A stretch of DNA of 64,000 bases from Alteromonas sp. IB21 (GTDB taxonomy: Bacteria; Pseudomonadota; Gammaproteobacteria; Enterobacterales; Alteromonadaceae), in NCBI RefSeq assembly GCF_016405965.1, contig NZ_JAEFCD010000017.1:1-64000 (forward strand), read 5' to 3'. Shown here piece by piece: positions 36,547-44,776 of the stretch. Below the pieces are notes generated by a model. The model was not told where the DNA came from. It saw only the letters and a list, made by a program, of their open reading frames with translations, and ran no database searches. Within the stretch, counting starts at the first letter, position 1; the number at the start of each line of letters is the position of its first letter. The position numbers were made by a program, and so were the translations under genes.

Positions 36547-36576
36547 ACAGATATCCTCCCTTAGGAGGATATCTGT
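36547..36576. promoter_or_regulatory. PQQ-regulon palindrome, copy 4 (pqqA), extended
   Basis: The core TCCTCCCTTAGGAGGA (36554-36569) lies 66 bp upstream of pqqA. The symmetry extends to 13-bp arms (ACAGATATCCTCC and its complement) around CTTA, the longest of all copies. A TATACT hexamer at 36593 is centred about 34 bp downstream with no good -35 box, fitting an activator bound next to RNA polymerase. Confidence 0.83.
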
Positions 36577-36634
36577 TAACACATATTCAACATATACTCA
36601 GTCATGCGTTTAATCATAAAGAAGAGGAACAACT

Positions 36635-36706
36635 ATGTGGACTAAACCCCAATACACAGAAATGCGCCTTGGTTTTGAAGTAACACTTTACATCAATAAC
36701 CGCTAG
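36635..36706 (+). CDS. pqqA: PQQ precursor peptide PqqA
   Basis: A 23-residue ribosomal precursor peptide, MWTKPQYTEMRLGFEVTLYI then Asn-Asn-Arg. The invariant Glu-16 and Tyr-20 (in Phe-Glu-Val-Thr-Leu-Tyr) are the residues fused by PqqE to build PQQ; Glu-x-x-x-Tyr spacing is exact. GAAGAGG lies 7 nt upstream of the ATG. It is the first pqq gene, followed by an attenuator hairpin that should keep pqqA transcript in excess over pqqB-F. Too short for ordinary gene finding. Confidence 0.96.
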   Translation: MWTKPQYTEMRLGFEVTLYINNR

Positions 36707-36730
36707 GCAACGCCCTCTGGGATGATGAAC

Positions 36731-36758
36731 AAAAAGGCTGCCGATGCAGCCTTTTTTT
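36731..36758 (+). terminator. Attenuator between pqqA and pqqB
   Basis: An 11-bp stem (AAAAAGGCTGC and its complement) with a CGAT tetraloop runs directly into a tract of seven T residues. It lies 25 bp after pqqA and 21 bp before pqqB. It should end most transcripts after the precursor gene, with partial readthrough into the enzymes. Confidence 0.9.
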
Positions 36759-36778
36759 ACTTGTAGTATGGAGTTGTT

Positions 36779-37699
36779 ATGCACGTATTGATTCTTGGTG
36801 CTGCCGCCGGGGGTGGATTTCCACAATGGAACTGTCACTGCCCAAATTGTAAGGGATTACGGGAAGGAAAAATAAACGCAAAAAGCAGAACACAGTCGAG
36901 CATTGCTGTCAGTAGCGACGGCAACCATTGGGTTCTCATTAATGCCTCCCCCGATTTACGGGAGCAGATAAATAGCCACCCGCAGTTGTGGCCCGAGGAC
37001 CATGTGTCTCGCGGCACGCGCATTAGCGCAATCGTGCTTACCGACAGTCAAATAGACCATACTACAGGCCTGCTAACATTGCGCGAAGGCTTACCCCTTC
37101 CCGTTTATTGTACCGATGTTGTGGCCGAAGACCTAACCACCAGCTTCCCCCTTTTTACCGTATTAAAACACTGGCACGGCGGACTACAGCAGCATTCAAT
37201 TAATACCGATTATCATCAACGCTTTGTACCAAAGGGGGCAGAAGGCCTGACTTTCCAACCTGTGGTATTAGAGTCTAATGCGCCTCCTTATTCGACGTAT
37301 CGCGACAACATTGTGCCGGGCAACAATATTGGCCTGAAGATAACTGACGACACCACGGGCAACGTGCTTTTTTACGCGCCGGGATGTATGCAGGCAAACG
37401 ACACAGTAAAACAGGTGATGCGCGAGTCTCACTGCGTGCTATTTGACGGCACGCTGTGGGCCAATGAAGAAATGATAGATCACGGCTTTAGCAACAAGTT
37501 GGGCACTGATATGGGACACATGCCGGTAAATGGAAAAGGCGGAGCCATTGCGCTGCTAAATGAATTTAACGTTGCGCGTAAAGTGCTTATTCATATCAAC
37601 AACACAAATCGCGTGCTTGACGAAGACTCCAGTGCTTATCACAGCCTGTGTGAACAAGGCATTGAATTGGCTTACGACGGTATGGAAATTGAGGTGTAG
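36779..37699 (+). CDS. pqqB: PQQ biosynthesis protein PqqB
   Basis: A 306-residue metallo-beta-lactamase-fold enzyme of PQQ synthesis, an iron-dependent hydroxylase acting on the excised Glu-Tyr dipeptide. It opens with [20 protein letters not shown], the PqqB signature, then Cys-x-x-Cys in Cys-His-Cys-Pro-Asn-Cys. The usual His-x-His-x-Asp-His motif is altered to Thr-Asp-Ser-Gln-Ile-Asp-His, as in all PqqB. A Gly-His-Met-Pro-Val-Asn segment near residue 245 supplies a metal His. GGAG precedes the ATG, and the stop is 2 bp from pqqC. Confidence 0.96.
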   Translation: MHVLILGAAAGGGFPQWNCHCPNCKGLREGKINAKSRTQSSIAVSSDGNHWVLINASPDLREQINSHPQLWPEDHVSRGTRISAIVLTDSQIDHTTGLLTLREGLPLPVYCTDVVAEDLTTSFPLFTVLKHWHGGLQQHSINTDYHQRFVPKGAEGLTFQPVVLESNAPPYSTYRDNIVPGNNIGLKITDDTTGNVLFYAPGCMQANDTVKQVMRESHCVLFDGTLWANEEMIDHGFSNKLGTDMGHMPVNGKGGAIALLNEFNVARKVLIHINNTNRVLDEDSSAYHSLCEQGIELAYDGMEIEV

Positions 37700-37701
37700 T
37701 A

Positions 37702-38457
37702 ATGACAGAACACGCATGGTCTAGACAAGAATTCGAACAAAAACTGAGAGAAAAAGGCGCTTACTACCATATTCATCACCCATTTCATAAACGTATGAAT
37801 GAAGGACACTGCAGCGTTGATGAAATTCAGGGCTGGGTGGCCAACCGACTGTATTATCAAATGGCGATACCGGTTAAAGACGCGGCAATTTTAGCGAATT
37901 GCGAAGATCAATCGGTTCGCAGAACCTGGATCCAACGAATTATCGATCATGATGGACGAGAAGGTGAAGACGGACTTGGCGGCATAGAAGCCTGGCTGCG
38001 ATTGGGCGAAGCGGTAGGCTTGAACCGCAGCGAGTTACTTGATGAGACCCACCTGTTGCCAGCGGTTAAGTTTGCAGTGAATGCTTATGTGAATTTTGCC
38101 CGCCGTGCGTCGTGGGAAGAGGCTGCCTGCTCATCGTTAACTGAAATGTTTGCCCCTGAAATACATCAAAGCCGATTAGATACTTGGCCTGGGCACTACA
38201 CGTGGATTGATAGTGAGGGCTTTACCTACTTTCAAATGCGGTTAAGTCAGGCGCGCCGTGATGTCGAGCATGGCCTACAGATTACCCTAGACCACTTCAT
38301 TACCCGACAACAGCAAGAACATGCGCTCAATATATTGCAGTTCAAAATTGATATTTTGTGGAGCATTGCAGATGCTATTTGCTTTGCCTACGAATATAAG
38401 AGAAAGCCGTTTGATGGTATCGCCGACCAGCGGGTGTGCCATAAAGGGAGGTTTTAA
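37702..38457 (+). CDS. pqqC: Pyrroloquinoline-quinone synthase PqqC
   Basis: A 251-residue cofactorless oxidase catalysing the final ring closure and eight-electron oxidation to PQQ. The helical-bundle fold is recognisable from [11 protein letters not shown] near the N-terminus, Trp-Val-Ala-Asn-Arg-Leu-Tyr-Tyr-Gln, Ile-Ile-Asp-His-Asp-Gly, and Phe-Ala-Pro-Glu-Ile-His in the middle, all bearing active-site His, Tyr and Arg residues. Length is standard for the family. Its TAA overlaps the pqqD ATG by one base. Confidence 0.96.
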   Translation: MTEHAWSRQEFEQKLREKGAYYHIHHPFHKRMNEGHCSVDEIQGWVANRLYYQMAIPVKDAAILANCEDQSVRRTWIQRIIDHDGREGEDGLGGIEAWLRLGEAVGLNRSELLDETHLLPAVKFAVNAYVNFARRASWEEAACSSLTEMFAPEIHQSRLDTWPGHYTWIDSEGFTYFQMRLSQARRDVEHGLQITLDHFITRQQQEHALNILQFKIDILWSIADAICFAYEYKRKPFDGIADQRVCHKGRF

Positions 38458-38849
38458 TGATGTCGAAATTACAGTCGCAAGCCGAACGCCACTCAGATGC
38501 TGATAGCGGTGGCTCTGATAGCGTTGGTGCAGACAACATTGAAAACAACCGCAGTCTCAGTAACAAAGGCGGCGTAACAACAGACAAAATCGCCTCTTTA
38601 AACCCGCTTTTTCGCATGCAGTACGAAAAGGCCCAAGGTTGCTATGTTTTGCTGTTCCCCGAAGGAATGATCAAACTTAATCCTTCTGCGGCAGAAATTC
38701 TCAAGCGTGTAGATGGCAGTAATACGGAAAATGCTATTTGTGCTGAACTTCGCCAGGCGTTCCCAGATGCACCCGATGATTTAGAAGAAGATGTTCACGC
38801 ATTTCTGGTTCATGCCGAGCAAAAGAAGTGGATCCGCTATGACGAATAA
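38457..38849 (+). CDS. pqqD: PqqA-binding chaperone PqqD
   Basis: A 130-residue protein whose C-terminal 88 residues are the winged-helix PqqD domain ([10 protein letters not shown] onward, with Gly-Met-Ile-Lys-Leu-Asn-Pro-Ser-Ala). It presents PqqA to the radical-SAM enzyme PqqE. Unusually, about 42 hydrophilic Ser/Asn/Asp-rich residues precede the core; typical PqqD has about 90 residues. GGAGG stands just before the ATG that overlaps the pqqC stop, supporting the long form. It overlaps pqqE by 11 bp. Confidence 0.94.
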   Translation: MMSKLQSQAERHSDADSGGSDSVGADNIENNRSLSNKGGVTTDKIASLNPLFRMQYEKAQGCYVLLFPEGMIKLNPSAAEILKRVDGSNTENAICAELRQAFPDAPDDLEEDVHAFLVHAEQKKWIRYDE

Positions 38850-40023
38850 TACAGACGCTGATTTGCACCTCGACGTAGAAAGCGACGCACAAAATCCTGC
38901 ATCAGACCACATCACGCCCCCGCTATGGCTCCTTGCCGAAATTACTTATCAGTGCCCTTTGCATTGCCCGTATTGCTCCAACCCAGTAAACATGGAAGAA
39001 ACATTCAATGAGCTCTCTACAGAGCACTGGGAGCGTGTTCTGCGTGAAGCGCGGGAAATGGGCGCCGTTCAATTAGGCTTTTCTGGCGGAGAGCCATTAC
39101 TTCGAAAAGATTTGGAGCACTTGGTCGCTTATGCGCGTGCTTTGGGTTTTTACACCAACTTGATCACCTCTGGCATTGGCATGACAGAAAAGCGTATTGC
39201 CAAACTCAAAGAAGCCGGGCTCGACCATATTCAGCTGAGTTTTCAAGCAGCCAATGCCGAAGTAAACGACCTAATAGGCAATAAGCGCCACTCATTTGAA
39301 CAAAAACTCAAAATTGCGAAGCTGGTAAAACAATACAACTACCCTATGGTGCTTAACTTCTGTATTACCGCGCAGAACATTCACGAAATAGACGACGTGA
39401 TGGCGTTAAGCGAGCAGCTAAACGCTGATTTTGTTGAGCTGGCTACCGTACAGTATTACGGCTGGGCCTATGAAAACAGAGACCATTTGCTGCCTACGTT
39501 ACAGCAGCTACAGGGCGCTGAGGCCACAGTGAACCGCTATCGAGCGCAGCAAAACGGTAAAGGGCCAACCTTCATATTTGTATCGCCCGACTACTACGAA
39601 TCACGCCCTAAGGCGTGCATTAATGGCTGGGGCACAACGTTTTTAACCGTAACGCCAGATGGCAGTGCCCTTCCATGTCACAGCGCGAAGATATTACCTT
39701 TGTCTTTTCCCAACGTGAAAGAACGTTCATTGCACGATATTTGGCACCAAGATTTTAGCTTTAATCATTTTCGTGGCGATAGTTGGATGCCGTCGCCTTG
39801 TAGGGACTGCGATGAAAAAGACAAAGACTTTGGCGGATGTCGATGTCAGGCCTACCTGCTAACAGGTGATATGTATAAGACGGATCCGGTTTGCAGTAAG
39901 TCGCCCGATCACCATTTAATGAAAGGCATTACCGATAAAGCAGGAACTAACCCGTCGAAGGCGCTTCAGTATCGAAAAGTGGAAAAGCCGATCCCCATTT
40001 TAGAAGTAAGTGCTACGAGGTAA
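38839..40023 (+). CDS. pqqE: PqqA peptide cyclase PqqE (radical SAM/SPASM)
   Basis: A 394-residue radical SAM enzyme that joins Glu-16 and Tyr-20 of PqqA by a carbon-carbon bond. The SAM cluster motif Cys-x3-Cys-x2-Cys is C39, C43, C46 in [10 protein letters not shown], followed by Gly-Phe-Ser-Gly-Gly-Glu-Pro. The SPASM domain supplies further clusters in Cys-His-Ser-Ala-Lys, Cys-Arg-Asp-Cys, Gly-Gly-Cys-Arg-Cys-Gln-Ala and Pro-Val-Cys. I start at ATG 38839, inside the end of pqqD, rather than at an upstream in-frame start at 38791, because the N-terminus then matches the family. Confidence 0.95.
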   Translation: MTNNTDADLHLDVESDAQNPASDHITPPLWLLAEITYQCPLHCPYCSNPVNMEETFNELSTEHWERVLREAREMGAVQLGFSGGEPLLRKDLEHLVAYARALGFYTNLITSGIGMTEKRIAKLKEAGLDHIQLSFQAANAEVNDLIGNKRHSFEQKLKIAKLVKQYNYPMVLNFCITAQNIHEIDDVMALSEQLNADFVELATVQYYGWAYENRDHLLPTLQQLQGAEATVNRYRAQQNGKGPTFIFVSPDYYESRPKACINGWGTTFLTVTPDGSALPCHSAKILPLSFPNVKERSLHDIWHQDFSFNHFRGDSWMPSPCRDCDEKDKDFGGCRCQAYLLTGDMYKTDPVCSKSPDHHLMKGITDKAGTNPSKALQYRKVEKPIPILEVSATR

Positions 40024-40051
40024 GCGCTACGAGACAAGTAATACGAGATAA
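40010..40051 (+). repeat. Three tandem 14-bp repeats spanning the pqqE stop codon
   Basis: GTGCTACGAGGTAA, GCGCTACGAGACAA and GTAATACGAGATAA follow one another without gap; the first contains the TAA stop of pqqE. A weaker fourth copy may follow. They occupy part of the 88-bp gap before the M16 protease gene. Confidence 0.75.
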
Positions 40052-40111
40052 ATGCGCTGCGATAGGTACGAAACAAAAAAAGATACCGTTAACCCGTAAT
40101 GATAAAAGTGT

Positions 40112-41914
40112 ATGTCTGAATTTCATTTCATTGATGCCGGTTCTGGGTCAAAAGTGCACAGCGTTGTTTTTGCGCTCAAAACTCCCGCGGTAAGCCACTC
40201 TGGGCTATCTCATTTAGCTGAGCACATGAGCTTTCGACGCTCTCCTCAATACCCGGCAGCCCACGAGCTTTTTACGGCAAATACACTTCTGCCTGTCACT
40301 ATTAACGCTACCACATTAGCTGAACACACCTTCTTTTTTGCCACCTCTAAAAAAGCGAGTTTGCTGCTTGACGCTATAAAATACCTGTACTGCGGTTTAC
40401 TCAACCACGATTACGAGGACAATGAGGTAAGCTTAGAGCGTGACGGGGTTATTTTTAACGAGCTCGCGATGCTAGAGGCAAACAGCGACTATGCATTAAA
40501 CGCCGCTATTCGATTAGCCGATACCCATAAAAATGCCTATCAACACGCGGGGGGGTTTACACACACCATTGGCAGAAATAGCATTCAAGCGATTCAAGAC
40601 TACAAACGCCAGTGGTATCAGCCCAACAACATTACTACGCTGGTTTACAGTAATTCACCCCAATTTTTTGAACAGTGCAAGGACGTTGTTACAGCCCTGA
40701 GCGCAAAGAAAGCCCTGAGCGCAAAGTCAGCCCTGAGCGGAGAAACAGCCCTGAGAGAAAAAACGGCTTTGAGTCAGCACGTATCTCAACGCGAAGACTC
40801 ACACTCAGACAAAGAAGCCTTCCTTTATCCACAAACAGTAAACGGCAAAAACGAATCAATAAGACACGTATTAACCTGGTGGTTTCCTCAATACTTTCTT
40901 AATGGATTACGACAGCAAGAAGCAACGCTTAACACTGTAGCAGGCCATGAAAACACCTTATTTATCGACCCTGAAATCAATCATCAAGGCAACTTTGCAA
41001 TCCGCCTCGTCACAAAAGAAGCGATGAATGATGAAGAAAGCGCGCTTTCGACAGAAGCAGTACCAAGGCTTTCACAAAACCTGACACACAAGCAAGTAAA
41101 GGGCGATAACAATAAAAGGCTGGAACGCCTAAAACATGTCGTATCCACTTGTCTTGCCTCATTAGATATTGCACCTTCAACGCCTTTGCCAGACACTAAT
41201 AAACACGCAGAGGGTGTGGGTGCAGCTATTCGTTATTTTGCGCAATTAATGAATGCGTTGTCTTCGAACGAGTGTGCCACCGAAGATTGTGCCACCAAAA
41301 ATGCTTATTTAGCGAGTGCTAATAAGGTATCGCGCTCCTACCTGGGGGCACTACTTTCACCTGAAAAATCAGTCGCAAGCGAGCGTTTTACAAAGGCACG
41401 TAAGGCGCTTAACGCACGGGCAAGCGCTTTTAATAGCGCCCCATCACTTTTCAAACCGCGTCTTGCCTCTAAATATCGACATTTTATTGCTCTAGAGAAC
41501 TTGCCTTCGCTCCCACGGTTGTTACATCCCCTCGCGAAAAACACCACTGCTTTAGCGCGATTTAAAGCTGAACATATTGCTTCGCACCTAGAACCGTTTT
41601 CAACCGCATCCCCACCCACAACAGTAGAATCAGCTTCTCTAAATTCAGCCTCTAGTTATTCAGCCTCGCATTGGGTGTATCGCATTGCGTTCTATCAACA
41701 GTCAAGACTACAAGCGGTACTGGCAAACCACCTTTTCTGGCAACCAAGAACCTCGGGGGAATGCTACGCGCTAGGCGCTGCGACCTATGAAAATAACCTG
41801 TATTTGTTTGGCGCAAGCGATACTAATATCAAAGAGCGTGAAGGCTGGTGCAATAACATTTTGTCGATGCCCATGTTGGGAAATTCGGGAAAAAACACTG
41901 CTACCAATTTATGA
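40112..41914 (+). CDS. pqqF: PqqF-like M16 (insulinase-family) protease
   Basis: A 600-residue M16 zinc protease expected to cut the cross-linked PqqA. The inverted zinc motif His-Leu-Ala-Glu-His (H34, E37, H38) is intact, and Arg-Asp-Gly-Val-Ile-Phe-Asn-Glu supplies the distal Glu about 75 residues later. The protein is shorter than the usual 750-800 residues of pseudomonad PqqF. The region after the first domain (from residue 195) is interrupted by hexapeptide repeats and Ser/Ala-rich sequence, so the second M16 domain may be degenerate. It lies 88 bp downstream of pqqE, probably in the same operon. Confidence 0.82.
   Translation: MSEFHFIDAGSGSKVHSVVFALKTPAVSHSGLSHLAEHMSFRRSPQYPAAHELFTANTLLPVTINATTLAEHTFFFATSKKASLLLDAIKYLYCGLLNHDYEDNEVSLERDGVIFNELAMLEANSDYALNAAIRLADTHKNAYQHAGGFTHTIGRNSIQAIQDYKRQWYQPNNITTLVYSNSPQFFEQCKDVVTALSAKKALSAKSALSGETALREKTALSQHVSQREDSHSDKEAFLYPQTVNGKNESIRHVLTWWFPQYFLNGLRQQEATLNTVAGHENTLFIDPEINHQGNFAIRLVTKEAMNDEESALSTEAVPRLSQNLTHKQVKGDNNKRLERLKHVVSTCLASLDIAPSTPLPDTNKHAEGVGAAIRYFAQLMNALSSNECATEDCATKNAYLASANKVSRSYLGALLSPEKSVASERFTKARKALNARASAFNSAPSLFKPRLASKYRHFIALENLPSLPRLLHPLAKNTTALARFKAEHIASHLEPFSTASPPTTVESASLNSASSYSASHWVYRIAFYQQSRLQAVLANHLFWQPRTSGECYALGAATYENNLYLFGASDTNIKEREGWCNNILSMPMLGNSGKNTATNL
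40694..40783 (+). repeat. Five 18-bp tandem repeats inside pqqF
   Basis: Five units beginning GCCCTGAGCGCAAAG or a degraded version (last GCTTTGAGTCAG) encode a hexapeptide Ala-Leu-Ser/Arg-x-Lys/Glu-x from residue 195. The first two are nearly identical and later units drift. A linker between protease domains is the likely location, and copy number may vary between strains. Confidence 0.8.
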
Positions 41915-41918
41915 CACT

Positions 41919-41937
41919 TCCTCCCACTTAAGGAGGA
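41919..41937 (+). promoter_or_regulatory. PQQ-regulon palindrome, copy 5 (TonB receptor)
   Basis: TCCTCCCACTTAAGGAGGA lies 5 bp after the pqqF stop and 63-66 bp before the TonB-receptor start. Its outer arms TCCTCC and GGAGGA are kept, with 3 extra bases in the centre; the nested TCCTCCCACTTAAGGA retains the 16-bp length of the other sites. AATACT at 41961 could be the -10 box. Confidence 0.68.
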
Positions 41938-41999
41938 TATTTTTAGGGAATGGTTAAGGCAATACTGAAAATATAAATAATAACGAAGCAGACAAGACC

Positions 42000-44495
42000 A
42001 TGCCTACGCGAATTTCTACTAAAAGCTCTAGCCAAAACGTTGCACGTTTCCCATCACGCCAACTTGCCCGTTCACCATTTGCTCTAGCGGTTATTGCAAG
42101 CGCAGTAACCTATGCGTTTAGCCCTGCTGCAGAAGCTAACGATGCAATGGACCGCTACGAGGTAATAGAGGTGCAAGGGGCAACGCCGCTTAGCGCCAAC
42201 AGCAACAACTCTGCTGTATTTGGCAACGTTCAGACACTCACTCAAGATGACATTGAAGGGAGCGTCAATCGTTCACTACCGGAGCTACTCAAAACTCAGC
42301 TTGCAAGCGTGAACCTAAACGATGTTCAGAACAATCCGTTCCAACCCGACCTGCAATACCGCGGGTTTACTGCCTCTCCGTTGCTTGGCCTACCTCAGGG
42401 CATTTCGGTTTACCTAAACGGCGGTCGGGTTAATGAAGCTTTTGGTGATACTGTGCATTGGGACCTAATGCCCCTAGATGCTATCGATACTGTTTCTTTG
42501 TACTCGGGTTCAAACCCTTTGTTTGGCCAGAACACGCTAGGCGGCGCTCTTGCGCTAACAACGAAAACAGGGTTTAGCTTCAACGCCAATGAAATCGATT
42601 TACAGGCTGGACAATTTGGCCAGAAAGCCGCGTCTGTGGAATCGGGTGGTCATAACGATCACTGGGCGTACTACGTAAACCTGAATCACTATGAGGAAGA
42701 TGGCTGGCGCGACTATTCGCCATCTGAAGTGCAGCAAGTATTTACGTCCCTTGCTTATAAAAGTGACAAGATGTATCTCGACATGAACCTGTTTATGGCC
42801 GATAACGAATTACTTGGCAACGGTGCATCACCTATTGAACTGCTCGATATTGAAGGAAGAGAAGCAGTCTACACCCACCCCGATCAGACCAACAACGAAC
42901 TTACGCACGTTAATATCACCGGTGATTTTGTGTTAACTGACACCTTATCTTTAACCGCCAATATGTTTTATCGCGACACACAAACTCAATCAATCAACGG
43001 CGATGACAGTGATTTTGGTGCCTGCCAGTTCGCTGATGGACGTGTAACACTGTGTGAATTTGAAGATGATGACGACGATGATGATGATGCTCCACTTGAT
43101 AGTGATGATGATGGCGACGACGATGATGACGATGATTTGCCTGTTGTGGGCGAAGGTGATGATATAGAGGCGGTTGAATTTATTGGCTTTGATGACGACA
43201 CCGCGCTTGCCGAAATATCAGATGTGGACGCAGATGAACTTGATGGTACATACAATACGGGCCGCACAGACACCAAAGCTACTGGATTATCTTTTCAGCT
43301 AGCAAAACAATATGCCTTAAGCGGCTTCAGTTCAGAGTTAATTGTTGGTGCCAGCTACACCAAAGGAGACGTTAACTACGCCGCTGATACTACATTTGGT
43401 ATTTTGGAAAACGATTCTGCACAAGACTCACGCACCGTTTTACCCATTGACGGGCTTATGGCACAAGAAGCCAGGGTTAGATTAGATGTAGACACCACCG
43501 CATGGTCGCTATTTTTCATGAATAGTACACAGCTCTCTTCAGCCGTATCACTCAATCTTGGTGGACGGTTTAACCGAGACCATATTGTTATGGAAGACCT
43601 GATTGATGACGGTGAAGGTTCATTAGACGGCGATCACCGTTTTACACAATTTAACCCAGCGGTGGGCGTAGATATTACCATTGATGAGCAAAGCCAGTTG
43701 AATCTTGCAATCAGCCAGTCTTCAAGAACGCCAAGCCCAGCAGAGTTAAGCTGTGCAGATGAAGACGACCCTTGCCGCTTACCAAATGGGTTTGTGGCCG
43801 ATCCTCCTCTTGATCAGGTGGTTACCCAAACTATTGAAGCGAACTACACCACGCGTATAGATAACATCGACCTGATGCTAAACGTTTTTCACAGTAGAAG
43901 TAAGGACGATATTATCTTCCAACAGGCTGGCTCTGTTGCGTCTCGCGGATACTTCATCAATGTCGATGAAACCCGGCGTCAGGGCGTTGAATTCAGCGTA
44001 GGCTCTACGTGGAATAAACTAACATACCGGTTAAACTACAACTATCTCAACGCAACCTATGAATCGACATTCACGTCATTCAGCCCCTTCAATCCTCAGG
44101 GGCCGGACCGGGTCGTAACGCCAGGTGACAAAATTCCAGGCCAGCCAGAACATTTAGTCAAGTTTTACACAGATTACGCCTTAACGGATAAAGCGCGTTT
44201 AGGGGCGGAAGTTATTTCAGCATCTAGTCAGTACTTTAGGGGCGATGAGGCAAACGAAAATGAAAAGATTGACGGGTACGTTATTGCAAACGCTTATGCA
44301 TCGTACCGTTTCAACGACACATTTACCGCATCACTGCGTGTGAACAACGTGTTCGACAAAGACTATGAAACCTTCGGCACTTATGGCGAGGCGGATGAGG
44401 TGTTAGAAGACATTTATCCTGACGTAGAAGGCGCAGAATTCGTGGGCCCCGCACAGCCGCGAATGGTCAGTGTGAATCTAAAAGCAAGATTCTAA
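42000..44495 (+). CDS. TonB-dependent receptor with Asp-rich extracellular insert, in the PQQ regulon
   Basis: An 831-residue outer-membrane receptor. The signal sequence ends near Ala-Glu-Ala-Asn (residue 48), then comes the TonB box region (Tyr-Glu-Val-Ile-Glu-Val-Gln-Gly), a plug with Leu-Gln-Tyr-Arg-Gly-Phe and Gly-Gln-Asn-Thr-Leu-Gly-Gly-Ala-Leu, and a barrel ending in Ala-Arg-Phe. Between barrel strands lies a strongly acidic insert: eight Asp at 356-363 and, at 367-378, DSDDDGDDDDDD, which has the Asp-x-Asp-x-Asp-Gly pattern of a calcium/lanthanide EF-hand loop. Expressed from its own regulon operator, between pqqF and a porin. Uptake of a metal, metallophore or PQQ is inferred, not shown. 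Confidence 0.85.
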   Translation: MPTRISTKSSSQNVARFPSRQLARSPFALAVIASAVTYAFSPAAEANDAMDRYEVIEVQGATPLSANSNNSAVFGNVQTLTQDDIEGSVNRSLPELLKTQLASVNLNDVQNNPFQPDLQYRGFTASPLLGLPQGISVYLNGGRVNEAFGDTVHWDLMPLDAIDTVSLYSGSNPLFGQNTLGGALALTTKTGFSFNANEIDLQAGQFGQKAASVESGGHNDHWAYYVNLNHYEEDGWRDYSPSEVQQVFTSLAYKSDKMYLDMNLFMADNELLGNGASPIELLDIEGREAVYTHPDQTNNELTHVNITGDFVLTDTLSLTANMFYRDTQTQSINGDDSDFGACQFADGRVTLCEFEDDDDDDDDAPLDSDDDGDDDDDDDLPVVGEGDDIEAVEFIGFDDDTALAEISDVDADELDGTYNTGRTDTKATGLSFQLAKQYALSGFSSELIVGASYTKGDVNYAADTTFGILENDSAQDSRTVLPIDGLMAQEARVRLDVDTTAWSLFFMNSTQLSSAVSLNLGGRFNRDHIVMEDLIDDGEGSLDGDHRFTQFNPAVGVDITIDEQSQLNLAISQSSRTPSPAELSCADEDDPCRLPNGFVADPPLDQVVTQTIEANYTTRIDNIDLMLNVFHSRSKDDIIFQQAGSVASRGYFINVDETRRQGVEFSVGSTWNKLTYRLNYNYLNATYESTFTSFSPFNPQGPDRVVTPGDKIPGQPEHLVKFYTDYALTDKARLGAEVISASSQYFRGDEANENEKIDGYVIANAYASYRFNDTFTASLRVNNVFDKDYETFGTYGEADEVLEDIYPDVEGAEFVGPAQPRMVSVNLKARF

Positions 44496-44553
44496 TAAGA
44501 TAGCAGTTGTTACCATACGCATTTTTATCGACATAAAAACTGAGACAAAAATT

Positions 44554-44593
44554 AAAAAACGCGACTTATTTTTTCACAGTAGTCGCGTTTTTT
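44554..44593 (+). terminator. Intrinsic terminator of the Asp-rich TonB receptor gene
   Basis: A 13-bp stem (AAAAAACGCGACT and its complement) with a 14-nt loop ends in TTTTTT, 58 bp after the stop codon. It should separate the receptor from the porin gene, though the A/T symmetry lets it work both ways. Confidence 0.88.
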
Positions 44594-44776
44594 ATTGTTT
44601 ATACATTTAATTTTCCCACTACTAAAGAAGGAGATTAACACGCCTTACGACCGATGGTTCAAAATTCAATAAAACCTATTATCAATTTACTGGACACCGA
44701 AAGCATTAAAGCCAGTCGAAAATAAAAATAAAAAGCCACTGTAATTAATCAACACTACCAACATTGGGACAGTAAA

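Noticed and set aside
42986-43276. A Ser-rich antisense frame of 96 codons
   Set aside because: It is the mirror of the GAT/GAC repeats encoding the Asp run of the TonB receptor (ATC/GTC and TCA/TCG reading), a composition artefact.
44614-44632. Possible eighth regulon palindrome upstream of the porin
   Set aside because: TCCC...AAGGA keeps little of the core and has the wrong spacing; kept only as a note.
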